Source: FEN-1219 sp039933105 (lineage in GTDB: Bacteria; Pseudomonadota; Gammaproteobacteria; Steroidobacterales; Rariloculaceae). Taken from it: 64,000 nt of DNA. The stretch lies in contig JBDTOT010000001.1 in NCBI GenBank assembly GCA_039933105.1, positions 124,001-188,000 on the forward strand. Direction: 5' to 3'. The notes below the pieces were generated by a model. The model saw nothing but the letters and a program-made list of their open reading frames with translations. It did no database searches and had not been told where the DNA came from. This document shows positions 52,843 to 62,233 of this stretch, piece by piece (position 1 is the stretch's first letter; each line of letters begins with the position of its first letter). Position numbers and translations under genes: made by a program.

Positions 52843-53385
52843 TCAGATCTTTGGCACGCCGGCCGGCGTGGCTGGGGACGTCGCGCCACCGGATTCGATG
52901 CGCCGCATCACACGGCGCGCGAGGTCTTCGGCCAGAGCGCGGCGCAGAACTTCTTCCTCGGAGGCCTTCGCCAGCACTTGTGTCTCGTCGAACGTATAGC
53001 TGCGGGTGACGATCAGCGTTTCGTCGTCGACGAGGGCTTTCCCTGCGACCTTCAACGAGAACGTCACGGAGTAGAACACTTCGTACTCACGCGGAATGTT
53101 GCGCGCAGAGACCGACAGCACGCGTTGCCCGCTCTCGTCCGCCGTGACGTCGAGCTCGGCGGCACCTTCATCCGGCGCGCGCAGCACCTGCGCTCCGCGC
53201 TGGCGCAACGTGTCAGTCAGCGCCAGTAGGAAGTCCGAGTGCGCGCTTCCCGTCTTGACGTAGGTCTTGCCCATCGCAGGCGGCAGCGAGCCCGCGCCCT
53301 GCAGATGAAAGCCGCACCCGGCCAGCAGGCACAGACCACCCAACAGTAACGCGCGCAGCAAGCCACGTGACCAGCAACGGCTCAT
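52843..53385 (-). CDS. lptE: LPS-assembly lipoprotein LptE
   Basis: A 180-residue outer-membrane lipoprotein that plugs LptD during LPS insertion. The lipobox is LLAGC (Cys near 24), followed by GFHLQGAGSLPPAMGKTYV, the typical LptE start, and a FSLKVAGKALVDDETLIVTRSYTFDETQVLA region (in part). It overlaps the upstream CoA-binding gene by ATGA. The usual leuS-lptE-holA order is broken here. Confidence 0.92.
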   Translation of the reverse strand: MSRCWSRGLLRALLLGGLCLLAGCGFHLQGAGSLPPAMGKTYVKTGSAHSDFLLALTDTLRQRGAQVLRAPDEGAAELDVTADESGQRVLSVSARNIPREYEVFYSVTFSLKVAGKALVDDETLIVTRSYTFDETQVLAKASEEEVLRRALAEDLARRVMRRIESGGATSPATPAGVPKI

Positions 53386-53876
53386 TGCAGACCCCCGCGC
53401 CGAGACGTGACGCGCTCCGTGTTGAAACCGAGCCAGTGCATGCGCCCGGCATAGCGAGCGTGCTCGACCTTAAGGCACCGATCCATGACCACCGCGAGCC
53501 CCCCCTCCTCTGCGATCCTCGCACCCTCCTCGTTGATGACGGTGAACTGCGTCCAGAGCGATTTCGCACCGATCGCAACGGCGTCACGCGCAATGCCGGG
53601 CAGCGCATCCGGCGCGCGGAACACGTCAACCATGTCGACAGGCTCGGGCACATCAAGCAAGCTCGCGTAGCTGCGTTCTCCCAGGATTTCCTTTTCGCGC
53701 GGATTCACGGGGATCACGCGGTAGCCGTGGCGCTTCAAATAGAACCCGACGAAATAGCTCGCGCGTAGCGGGTTGTTCGAGAGGCCCACGATCGCGATCG
53801 ATTTGCTGTTCAGCAGCACGCGTTGGATCGTGAGCGGATCCTGATAGCGACGCACATCGAACGGCGCTGTTGTCAT
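53382..53876 (-). CDS. CoA-binding domain protein (YccU-like)
   Basis: A 164-residue Rossmann-fold protein of the CoA_binding family. SKSIAIVGLSNNPLRASYFVG and GYRVIPVNPREKEILG form the nucleotide site, and a conserved SLWTQFTVINEEG segment and a DRCLKVEH C-terminus match YccU. Its function is unknown. ATGA overlaps join it to metY upstream and lptE downstream. Confidence 0.87.
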   Translation of the reverse strand: MTTAPFDVRRYQDPLTIQRVLLNSKSIAIVGLSNNPLRASYFVGFYLKRHGYRVIPVNPREKEILGERSYASLLDVPEPVDMVDVFRAPDALPGIARDAVAIGAKSLWTQFTVINEEGARIAEEGGLAVVMDRCLKVEHARYAGRMHWLGFNTERVTSRRGGLQ

Positions 53877-55180
53877 CGTGCTGCCTCCGCGCTCGAGCGC
53901 ACGTTCGCGAATCCTTGCTCGATATCCCAAATCAGATCCTCGACATCTTCGATACCTACCGACAGCCGGACCGTGCCGGCGCGCACGCCGGCAGCTTCCA
54001 GCTCGTGCTCCTCGAGCTGGCGGTGCGTGGTGCTCGCGGGGTGGATGACCAGGCTCTTCGCGTCGCCCACGTTAGCGAGGTGGGACCAGAGAGTCACGCC
54101 GCGGATGAAGTTCTGGCCCGCATCGCGGCCACCCTTCAAGTCGAACGAGAACACCGCGCCCGCGCCGCGGGGCAGGTACTTGTCCACGAGCCCGCGATAG
54201 CGGCTCGATGGCAACGCCGGATGCGTCACATTCGACACCAGCTCGTGCGACTCGAGATAGCGCGCGACCGCGAGCGCGTTGCTGACATGGCGCTCCATGC
54301 GAAGCGACAGCGTCTCGAGCCCCTGCAGCAACAGGAACGCGTTGAACGGGCTCAAGCATGCCCCTAGATCGCGCAGCGTCTCGGCGCGAACCTTCATTAA
54401 ATAGCCGTAGGTGCCGAATGTTTCGTGGAACTGCAGGCCGTGATACGCCGGCGACGGCTCCGCAATCACGGGATAACGGCCGTTCGACCAATTGAACGTG
54501 CCGGAATCGACGACCACACCACCGATGCTCGTCCCGTGCCCGCCGATGAATTTCGTCGCCGAGTGCAGCACGATGTCCGCGCCCCATTCAATCGGCCGAC
54601 ACAAGTACGGTGTCGCGAACGTGTTGTCGACGAGCAGCGGAGCGCCGTGCTCGTGCGCGATGCGCGCGATACCCTCGATGTCGAGCACGTTGCCGCCGGG
54701 ATTGCCTATGGTTTCCGCGAAGAACGCCTTCGTGTTCGGGCGCGCAGCCGCCTTCCATGCGTCTAGATTGTCCGGATCCACCAGAGTGAACTCCACGGAC
54801 ATCTTGCGCAGCAGATGCTTCAGCTGGTTGACCGTGCCGCCGTAGAGCGCAGCCGACGACACCACGTGGTCACCCGCCGACAGCATCGTGAACAGCGCTC
54901 CGGCCTGCGCCGCAATTCCGCTCGCGAACGCGACTGCGCCGCAACCACCCTCGAGGCTCGCCATGCGCTCCTCGAACACCGCAGTCGTCGGATTCATGAT
55001 CCGCGTGTAGGTGTTCCCGTACTCCTGGAGATTGAAATACGCGGCCGCCGACTCGGGGTCTTCGAACACATAGCTCGTCGTCTGATAGATCGGCACGGCG
55101 CGGGCGCCGGTGTTCGGGTCCGGGCGCTGGCCCGCATGGACCTGGCGGGTCTCGAAGCCGAATTCGCGTGATTCTTCCAT
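53873..55180 (-). CDS. metY: O-acetylhomoserine sulfhydrylase
   Basis: MetY, 435 residues, a PLP enzyme that joins O-acylhomoserine with sulfide to give homocysteine. Motifs: ARAVPIYQTTSYVF, NTYTRIMNPTTAVFEERMA, and the PLP lysine in HSATKFIGGHGTSIGG. ATG at 55180. It lies 10 nt after metX and the two give direct sulfhydrylation of homoserine. Confidence 0.94.
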   Translation of the reverse strand: MEESREFGFETRQVHAGQRPDPNTGARAVPIYQTTSYVFEDPESAAAYFNLQEYGNTYTRIMNPTTAVFEERMASLEGGCGAVAFASGIAAQAGALFTMLSAGDHVVSSAALYGGTVNQLKHLLRKMSVEFTLVDPDNLDAWKAAARPNTKAFFAETIGNPGGNVLDIEGIARIAHEHGAPLLVDNTFATPYLCRPIEWGADIVLHSATKFIGGHGTSIGGVVVDSGTFNWSNGRYPVIAEPSPAYHGLQFHETFGTYGYLMKVRAETLRDLGACLSPFNAFLLLQGLETLSLRMERHVSNALAVARYLESHELVSNVTHPALPSSRYRGLVDKYLPRGAGAVFSFDLKGGRDAGQNFIRGVTLWSHLANVGDAKSLVIHPASTTHRQLEEHELEAAGVRAGTVRLSVGIEDVEDLIWDIEQGFANVRSSAEAAR

Positions 55181-55190
55181 GGGGCGCCCC

Positions 55191-56390
55191 TTAAAGAGCG
55201 AGGAATTGACGAATGATAGGAGTCTGGCGCGCCTCCTCCAACAGGAAGCAGTCATGTCCGTAGGGCGCATCGATGACGTGCAGCTCGACTTGCTTGCCAG
55301 CGGCGCGCAGCGCTGCAGCGAGATCCTCCGAGCCCGCCGGCGGATACAGCCAGTCGGAACTGAACGCGATCAGCAGCGTCCGCGCCGCGATATCGCGCAC
55401 GGCGGCCGTAAGATTACCGGCGCCGTACTGCCGCGCAAGATCGAAATACGAAAGCGCGCGCGACATATAGAGGTAGGTGTTGGCGTCGAAGCGCTTCACG
55501 AAGCTGTCCGCCTGATGGCGCAGGTAGCTCTCGATCTCGAACTCGGGTTCCGTGAGGCGGTAGCGGATGTCCCCGCCGAACTGGAGTCGACGCCCGAACT
55601 TCGTGCCCAAGGCCGGTGCCGATAGATACGTCATGTGGCCGATCATGCGTGCGATGCCCATGCCGGCCGTGGGCGTGCGGTCCGTGCCGTAGTAGTGCCC
55701 GTCCTGCCAGCTCGGGTCGGTGGTGATGGCGTTACGCGCGATCGCGTTCCACGCGACACCCTGTGGCTGCAGCGCGTGCGTGCTCGCAATCGGAATGATC
55801 GCGCCGACCTCGTCGGCGTACCGCACCGCCCACTCCAGCGCCTGCATGCCGCCGAGCGAGCCGCCGCTCACCGCCGCAAGGCGCGTGATTCCGAGTTCGT
55901 GCAACAACGCGCGCTCGGCGCGGACCATGTCCGCGACCGTGATCACGGGAAAATCGGTGCCGAAGGGCCGGCCCGTCACGGGATTTAGAGACGACGGGCC
56001 CGTGGTACCGCGGCAGCCCCCGAGCAAGTTCGTGCTCACGACGTAGAACTCGTTGGTGTCGAACGCCTTGCCGGGCCCGATCATTCCGTCCCACCAGCCG
56101 AGCGCAGCACCTCTGCCCGCATCGCGCTCGTCGGCGCGAAAGCCGTCGCGCGTGCCCACCTCGTTCGGCGCTCGCGAGTAACCGGCGGCATGCGCGTCCC
56201 CGGACAGCGCATGACACACGAGAATCACGTTGTCGCGCGCGGGCGAAAGCCTGCCGTAGGTTTCGTAAGCGATACGGACCGAGGGGATTTCGCGGCCGCA
56301 GTCGAGCGGCAGCGGTTGCGAAAGATCGAGGAACTGCGTGTCGACGACGCCGACGGAGCCCACTTCAATATTGGATGTGCGTGCGGGCAT
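55191..56390 (-). CDS. metX: Homoserine O-acyltransferase
   Basis: MetX, 399 residues, alpha/beta-hydrolase fold, activates homoserine. The nucleophile Ser is in GGSLGGMQALEW, the Asp in SSDWLYPP and the His in YGHDCFL. GGCRGTTGPSSLNP lies near the acyl site. Acetyl- versus succinyl-CoA use cannot be read with certainty. ATG at 56390. No SAM riboswitch was recognised upstream. Confidence 0.94.
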   Translation of the reverse strand: MPARTSNIEVGSVGVVDTQFLDLSQPLPLDCGREIPSVRIAYETYGRLSPARDNVILVCHALSGDAHAAGYSRAPNEVGTRDGFRADERDAGRGAALGWWDGMIGPGKAFDTNEFYVVSTNLLGGCRGTTGPSSLNPVTGRPFGTDFPVITVADMVRAERALLHELGITRLAAVSGGSLGGMQALEWAVRYADEVGAIIPIASTHALQPQGVAWNAIARNAITTDPSWQDGHYYGTDRTPTAGMGIARMIGHMTYLSAPALGTKFGRRLQFGGDIRYRLTEPEFEIESYLRHQADSFVKRFDANTYLYMSRALSYFDLARQYGAGNLTAAVRDIAARTLLIAFSSDWLYPPAGSEDLAAALRAAGKQVELHVIDAPYGHDCFLLEEARQTPIIRQFLAL

Positions 56391-56507
56391 TTACTGAATA
56401 TTGTTATCGCCGAGCGTTTTAGACAAGCTCGACGAGCCGGGCGTATGATCCCGCGCTCCCTCACGAACCACCCACGAACCGCGATCCGTTATCTAGAGGA
56501 GACTTCA

Positions 56508-57074
56508 ATGGCCGAAAAGAAAGTCGAGAAGAAACTCAAGAACGGCGTCAACGTCGACGCATTGCTCGCCGCACGCGAAGCGCTGAAGAAGGCACCGCAG
56601 GCAGCGAAGTTCAAGTGGCGCGCGTCGTGCAAATGGGAAAGCGGCACGCATAGCAGCACGAAGGTCAAAGGGTTCTACGGGCTCGGGGAAGAGCACAAGC
56701 ACAAGACCGAGTTCACGTTCGCGGCGGACCACCCGGAGATCTTCGCATCTGAGGACCTCGGCGCCACTCCAGTCGAATACGTGCTCGTGGGTCTCGCGAG
56801 CTGCCTCACCGCCGGCGTCGCAGCGGTGGCCGAGAATCGCGGCGTCAAGCTGCGTTCCGTCGAGGCGAAGCTCGAAGGCGCGATGGATATTCAGGGCATC
56901 CTCGGCATCGACAGCGACGTGCGCAACGGCTACGACGACATCAAGGTCACGTTCAAAATCGACGCGGATGCGACGAAGAAAGAGATCGAAGCGATCGTGG
57001 CCCAATCGCAGAAGCGCTCGGCGGTCTACGACATCCTCACGAATCCGACGAACGTGGCCGTAGTCGTCGCATAA
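56508..57074 (+). CDS. OsmC-family protein
   Basis: A 188-residue OsmC-like protein. The Cys in LVGLASCLTAGVAAVAE near residues 103-110 is the conserved resolving or peroxidatic Cys helix. The usual first Cys may be that in WRASCKWE near 44. The first 30 residues are Lys-rich. GAGGAGA precedes the ATG. A role in hydroperoxide reduction is inferred from the family. It is divergent from metX. Confidence 0.87.
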   Translation: MAEKKVEKKLKNGVNVDALLAAREALKKAPQAAKFKWRASCKWESGTHSSTKVKGFYGLGEEHKHKTEFTFAADHPEIFASEDLGATPVEYVLVGLASCLTAGVAAVAENRGVKLRSVEAKLEGAMDIQGILGIDSDVRNGYDDIKVTFKIDADATKKEIEAIVAQSQKRSAVYDILTNPTNVAVVVA

Positions 57075-57123
57075 CGCGCACGACATTTCAGCGAGGCGCG
57101 TCATCGAACGCTTCACGACGGTC

Positions 57124-58347
57124 GTGATCGGCGCCGGTCACGCGGGACTCGCGACGAGCCGCGTGCTCGGCGAGCGCTCGATCGATCACGTCGTGCTCGA
57201 GCGTGGTGAAGTTGCGAACTCCTGGCGGCGCGAACGCTGGGACTCGCTGCGACTTCTCACACCGAACTGGCAGGCGCAGCTGCCGGGCTACCGTTACTCG
57301 GGCAACGACGCCGACGGCTACATGGCTGCCGCCGAGGTGGCCGCGTTCATCGAGGGTTACGCCACGGCGAGCCAAGCGCCGGTCCGCACGCAGACCGGAG
57401 TCACGGCCGTGACCGCGGCTGACGACGGCTATCGCATCGCGACCCACGGCGGGGAAATCCTGTGCCGCAGCGTCGTCATCGCCAGCGGCGCCTGCAACGC
57501 CGCGCATGTGCCTGCCCTGCGCGCGGCCGTGCCGGAGTCGGTCGCCTGCTTCAGCACGTTCGATTATCGCAGTCCCGCGCAATTGCCCACCGGCGGCGTG
57601 CTCGTCGTGGGCGCGTCTGCGACCGGCGTGCAGCTTGCGGACGAGATTCAGCGTGCCGGACATCCCGTCGCGATTTCGGTCGGCGAGCATGTGCGCCTGC
57701 CGCGCATGTATCGCGGCCGCGACGTGCTGTGGTGGATGGAGAACTCAGGCGTGTGGAACCAACGCCACGACGAGATCGACGACCTCGTGCGCGCGCGCCG
57801 CTTGCCGTCGCCGCAGCTCGTCGGCACGCCGGAGCGTTCGACGCTGGATTTGAACGCGCTGGCCGCGCACGGCGTCGAGATCGTCGGTCGATTGAGCGCG
57901 ATACGTGATGGGCGCGCGCTGTTCTCGGGCGGCCTGCGCAATCTGTTCGCGCTCGCGGACTTGAAGCTGGAACGGCTGCTCGACACGTTCGACGAGTGGT
58001 CGCGCGTGCACGGCCACGACGGCGACGTGAACCCAAGCGAACGTTTCGCGCCGACGCGCGTGCCGGACAAGTCGCGCCTCGAGATCGATCTGAATCGCGG
58101 TGAGATTCGTTCGGTCGTGTGGGCGACGGGGTTTCGTCCGGAATACGGTTGGCTGCAGGTGCCTGTCATCGATCACAAGGGCCACTTGCGCCATGAGGGC
58201 GGCGTGGCGGAGGCGCCCGGCCTCTATGCGATCGGCCTGCCAGTGCTTCGCCGCCGCAAGTCCACGTTCATCCTCGGTGCCGAGGACGACGCGCGCGCCA
58301 TCGTCACGCACCTCAAAGGCTATCTCGACGGCGCGACACCGACCTGA
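57124..58347 (+). CDS. Flavin-dependent monooxygenase (FMO-like)
   Basis: A protein of about 407 residues with FAD motif VIGAGHAGLATS, the HVVLERGEVANSWRRERWDSLRLLTP region (in part) typical of CzcO/YhdP-like FMOs, and a NADPH motif VVGASATGVQLA. The frame is chosen to start at GTG 57124, but this cuts into the first beta strand. Homologues begin with MERF..VVIGAG; here that Met position is ATC at 57103, with AGG 6 nt before it, so the true start may be non-standard. Confidence 0.82.
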   Translation: MIGAGHAGLATSRVLGERSIDHVVLERGEVANSWRRERWDSLRLLTPNWQAQLPGYRYSGNDADGYMAAAEVAAFIEGYATASQAPVRTQTGVTAVTAADDGYRIATHGGEILCRSVVIASGACNAAHVPALRAAVPESVACFSTFDYRSPAQLPTGGVLVVGASATGVQLADEIQRAGHPVAISVGEHVRLPRMYRGRDVLWWMENSGVWNQRHDEIDDLVRARRLPSPQLVGTPERSTLDLNALAAHGVEIVGRLSAIRDGRALFSGGLRNLFALADLKLERLLDTFDEWSRVHGHDGDVNPSERFAPTRVPDKSRLEIDLNRGEIRSVVWATGFRPEYGWLQVPVIDHKGHLRHEGGVAEAPGLYAIGLPVLRRRKSTFILGAEDDARAIVTHLKGYLDGATPT

Positions 58348-58422
58348 GCTAGCGGCAAAGGACGTGACCGAGCTTTCGCATTCAGCGAGAATGGCGCCCG
58401 GTATCAGCGACCTATCCCGCGC

Positions 58423-60966
58423 ATGGCCTATCCATTCAGAGACATCGAAGCGAAGTGGCAGACCTATTGGGAAGGCCACGCCACGTTTCGCGTGCCGGCG
58501 AAGGTCGATACGTCGAAGCCGAAATACTATGTGCTCGACATGTTCCCCTACCCGTCGGGCGAAGGCCTGCACGTAGGACACCCCGAGGGCTACACCGCGT
58601 CCGACATCATTGCGCGCTACAAGCGCATGCGCGGCTTCAACGTGTTGCACCCGATGGGCTGGGACGCGTTCGGTCTGCCGGCCGAGCAGTACGCCGTGCG
58701 CACAGGCACGCACCCGCGCATCACGACCGAGCGCAACGTGCAGCGCTTCCGCACGCAGCTGAAGTCGCTCGGTTTCTCGTACGACTGGCAACGCGAGGTC
58801 AACACCACCGATCCCGGCTACTACAAGTGGACGCAGTGGATCGTGAAGCAGCTGTTCGACCGTGGGCTCGCGTACCAGAGTGAGTTGCCCGTGTGGTGGT
58901 GCCCGGAGCTCGGCACCACGCTCGCGAACGAGGAAGTCATCGACGGCAAATCCGAGGTCGGCGGCTTCCCTTGCGTGCGCAAACCGTTGCGCCAGTGGGT
59001 GCTGAAGATCACGCAATACGCCGACGAACTGCTGAAGGGCTTGGACGCCCTCGACTGGCCGAACAGCACGAAGGAAATGCAGCGCAACTGGATCGGCCGT
59101 AGCGAAGGCGCGGAGATCGATTTCGCTGTCGACGGCCAACCGGGCGTCACGCTGCGCGTGTTCACGACGCGGCCCGACACTTTGTTCGGCGCCACGTACA
59201 TGGTGCTGGCGCCCGAGCACGAGGTCGTCACTCGACTCACCTCGCCTGGCCAACGTGCAGCGATAGACGCATACCGCGAGCAGGCCGCGCGCAAGAGCGA
59301 GCTCGAGCGCACCGAGTTGCAGAAAGAGAAGTCAGGCGTATTCACGGGCGCGTACGCCGTGAACCCGGCCACCGGCGGCAAGATTCCGATCTGGATCGCC
59401 GACTATGTGCTCGCGGGCTACGGCACCGGTGCAATCATGGCGGTGCCCGCGCAGGACCAGCGCGACTTCGAGTTCGCCGCCGCGCACAGCCTGCCCGTAA
59501 TCCGCACGGTGCAGCCGCCGGTCGAGTTCGACGGCCACGGTGCGTGGCTCGGCGACGGTATCGCGATCAACAGCGGCTTCCTGAACGGCAAGAATGTCGT
59601 GGAGGCCAAAGCCGCGATGATCGAGTGGCTCGAACGCGAGCGCAAAGGCGAGCGCCGCGTGAACTACAAGCTGCGCGACTGGCTGTTCTCACGCCAACGC
59701 TACTGGGGCGAGCCTTTCCCGATCGTGTTCGTCGACGGCAAGCCACAAACCGTGGCCGACGCCGAGCTGCCCGTGTTGTTGCCCGAGCTCGACGACTTCA
59801 AACCGAGCGGTTCACCGGAAGGCCCGCTCGCGAAGGCGGGCGCGTGGCTCGACACGACCACCAAAGACGGCAAGCGCGCGCGCCGCGAAACGAACACGAT
59901 GCCGCAATGGGCCGGCTCGTGCTGGTATTACTTGCGCTTCGTCGACCCGGACAACCAAGAGCGGCTGATCGACCCTGTGCTCGAGAAATACTGGCTGCCG
60001 GTTGATCTCTACATCGGCGGCTCTGAGCACAGCGTGCTGCATCTTTTGTACGCGCGTTTCTGGCACAAGGTGCTGTACGACGCCGGTGTGGCGTCGACAC
60101 CCGAGCCGTTCGCGAAACTCGTGCATCAGGGCATGATCCTGGGCGAGCTCGAGTTCACCGTCGACGGCAAGCGCGTCGACGAGCAGCTCGTCGAGAAACG
60201 CGGCGATCAGTTCGTGTTGAAGAGCAGCCCAACGACGACGGTCGAAGCGCGCGCGTTCAAGATGAGCAAGAGCCGCGGCAACGTGGTGAATCCAGACGAC
60301 ATCGTGAAGCACTACGGCGCCGACGCGTTCCGTCTCTATGAGATGTTCATGGGGCCGCTCGAGCAAGTGAAGCCGTGGAACACGCGCGGCGTCGAGGGCA
60401 CGCATCGATTCTTGAATCGGGCGTGGCGGCTCGTGGCCGGCGCCAGCGCCGACGAAGGCGGCAGCGCACCGCCGCTCGCCGACGCCGAGCTCACACGCGA
60501 GCAGGCGCGCACGCTGCACCAGACGATCGCCAAAGTGACGGAAGACATCGAGGCATTGCGCTTCAACACCGCCATCAGCACGCTGATGGAGTTTACGAAT
60601 GCGGCGTACAAGTGGCCGAGCATGCCGCGTGCCGCTGCTGAAGCGTTCGTGCTGTTGCTGGCCCCTCTCGCTCCGCATCTCGGCGAGGAGCTGTGGCAGC
60701 GGCTCGGTCACGGTGAATCGCTCGCGTATCACGCGTGGCCGGTGGCCGACCCCGCGCTCCTGAAGGCCGACGTGTTCGAGATTGCGGTGCAGGTCAACGG
60801 CAAGGTGCGGGGCAAGATCCAGGTGCCAGCCGAGGCAGCCGAGGCCGAAGTCATCGAGATCGCGAAGGCGGATCAAAACGTGGGCCGCCACCTCGCCGGC
60901 CAGAGCGTGAAACGCGCGATCTACGTCCGCGGCCGAATCGTGAATTTCGTCGTCGCAGCTGAGTAA
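58423..60966 (+). CDS. leuS: Leucyl-tRNA synthetase
   Basis: LeuS, 847 residues. The HIGH region is YPSGEGLHVGHPEGY, the editing domain has the T-rich RPDTLFGATYMVLAPEH segment and the KMSKS loop is KMSKSRGNVV. The C-terminal domain ends GRIVNFVVA. It lies on the plus strand, separated from lptE by five genes. Confidence 0.97.
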   Translation: MAYPFRDIEAKWQTYWEGHATFRVPAKVDTSKPKYYVLDMFPYPSGEGLHVGHPEGYTASDIIARYKRMRGFNVLHPMGWDAFGLPAEQYAVRTGTHPRITTERNVQRFRTQLKSLGFSYDWQREVNTTDPGYYKWTQWIVKQLFDRGLAYQSELPVWWCPELGTTLANEEVIDGKSEVGGFPCVRKPLRQWVLKITQYADELLKGLDALDWPNSTKEMQRNWIGRSEGAEIDFAVDGQPGVTLRVFTTRPDTLFGATYMVLAPEHEVVTRLTSPGQRAAIDAYREQAARKSELERTELQKEKSGVFTGAYAVNPATGGKIPIWIADYVLAGYGTGAIMAVPAQDQRDFEFAAAHSLPVIRTVQPPVEFDGHGAWLGDGIAINSGFLNGKNVVEAKAAMIEWLERERKGERRVNYKLRDWLFSRQRYWGEPFPIVFVDGKPQTVADAELPVLLPELDDFKPSGSPEGPLAKAGAWLDTTTKDGKRARRETNTMPQWAGSCWYYLRFVDPDNQERLIDPVLEKYWLPVDLYIGGSEHSVLHLLYARFWHKVLYDAGVASTPEPFAKLVHQGMILGELEFTVDGKRVDEQLVEKRGDQFVLKSSPTTTVEARAFKMSKSRGNVVNPDDIVKHYGADAFRLYEMFMGPLEQVKPWNTRGVEGTHRFLNRAWRLVAGASADEGGSAPPLADAELTREQARTLHQTIAKVTEDIEALRFNTAISTLMEFTNAAYKWPSMPRAAAEAFVLLLAPLAPHLGEELWQRLGHGESLAYHAWPVADPALLKADVFEIAVQVNGKVRGKIQVPAEAAEAEVIEIAKADQNVGRHLAGQSVKRAIYVRGRIVNFVVAAE

Positions 60967-60979
60967 GCTCCGCGGCCCG

Positions 60980-62233
60980 ATGTCGAAGCGCATCGTCATC
61001 ACGTGCTGGGGCTCGCACGGCGATCTGTTTCCGTACATCGGGCTCGCGCTGGCGCTGAAAGAGCGCGGCCACGCGCCGGTCATCGCGACGATGCCGCTGT
61101 ATCAGTCGAACGTCGAGCAGGAAGGCCTCGACTACGCGGCCGTGGGGCCCACGGTGGACGTGACCGACCTCCGCCTGTTCGAGCGGATCATGGATCCGCG
61201 CCGGGGCAGCGAGGTGATCATCCGCGAGATGCTGCTGCCGAAGTTGCGTGAGACATACGAGCAACTGCAGCGTGCCGCGGCGGGCGCGGACTTCGTCGTG
61301 AGCCACCCGATCTGCTACGCGACGCCGGTCTTCGCCGAGCGCGAGCGCTTGCCGTGGGTGTCGACCACACTGGCGCCGATGCTGTTCTTCTCGCGCTCGG
61401 ATCCGGCCGTGATGCCGATGTTGCCGCGCCTGAACAGCATCCCGCTCATAGGGAAGTGGCTCGCCGGCAAGGCACCTGTGTTGATGCGCGGCATCACGCG
61501 CGAATGGATGAAGCCGGTCGCGGCGCTGCGCGCAGAGCTCGGCATGGCGCCCGGTGCGCATCCTTTGTTCGAGGGCCAGTACTCGCCGCTCGGCACACTC
61601 GCGATGTACTCGCGCGTGCTCGCGACGCCGCAGCACGACTGGCCACCGAACGTCATGAGCACAGGCTGCGTGTTCTACAACGGCCCCGAAGGGCTCGATG
61701 CGAAGCTCGAGGCATTTCTCGCGGACGGCCCACCGCCGGTGGTGTTCACGCTCGGCACTTCGGCCGTCGGCGCGGCCGGCCGTTTCTATCACGAGAGCTC
61801 AGCCGCCGCGCAAAAGCTTGGTATGCGCGCGGTGCTGCTCACGGGTGGCCTCGAGCAGAACAAGCCCACCGGCCCGCTGCCCGACAGCGTGCTGCTCGTG
61901 GACCGAGCGCCGCACCAGCTGCTGTTTCCGCGAGCCGCCGCCGTGGTGCATCAGGTCGGCGCCGGCACGCTTGGCCAGGCGCTGCGCAGCGGCAAACCGA
62001 TGCTCACGGTGCCGCACGGTCACGATCAATTCGACAACGCGTTCCGCGTCACGAAGCTCGGCGTGGCGCGCACCGTGTTCCCGAAGGATTACACGGCGGC
62101 GCGCGTGGCACGCGAGCTTACGTTGCTGCTCGATGCAGGGTATCGGCGGCGTGCGGAAGAGGTTGCCGCGGTCGTGCGGCAGGAAGGCGGCGCCGATGCG
62201 GCCGCGGCCGCGATCGAACAGTATCTACGCTGA
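60980..62233 (+). CDS. GT1-family glycosyltransferase
   Basis: A 417-residue GT-B glycosyltransferase like UGT or rhamnosyltransferase proteins. The N-terminal domain begins RIVITCWGSHGDLFPYIGLAL, and the C-terminal domain has the nucleotide-sugar site VHQVGAGTLGQALRSGKPM and PHGHDQFDNA. Its acceptor may be a lipid, sterol or small molecule; none can be named. It begins 13 nt after leuS and overlaps the convergent lnt stop by 9 nt. Confidence 0.85.
   Translation: MSKRIVITCWGSHGDLFPYIGLALALKERGHAPVIATMPLYQSNVEQEGLDYAAVGPTVDVTDLRLFERIMDPRRGSEVIIREMLLPKLRETYEQLQRAAAGADFVVSHPICYATPVFAERERLPWVSTTLAPMLFFSRSDPAVMPMLPRLNSIPLIGKWLAGKAPVLMRGITREWMKPVAALRAELGMAPGAHPLFEGQYSPLGTLAMYSRVLATPQHDWPPNVMSTGCVFYNGPEGLDAKLEAFLADGPPPVVFTLGTSAVGAAGRFYHESSAAAQKLGMRAVLLTGGLEQNKPTGPLPDSVLLVDRAPHQLLFPRAAAVVHQVGAGTLGQALRSGKPMLTVPHGHDQFDNAFRVTKLGVARTVFPKDYTAARVARELTLLLDAGYRRRAEEVAAVVRQEGGADAAAAAIEQYLR

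Noticed and set aside
56391..56507. SAM riboswitch or MetR site before metX
   Set aside because: No conserved SAM riboswitch core was found in the short spacer and no clear operator.
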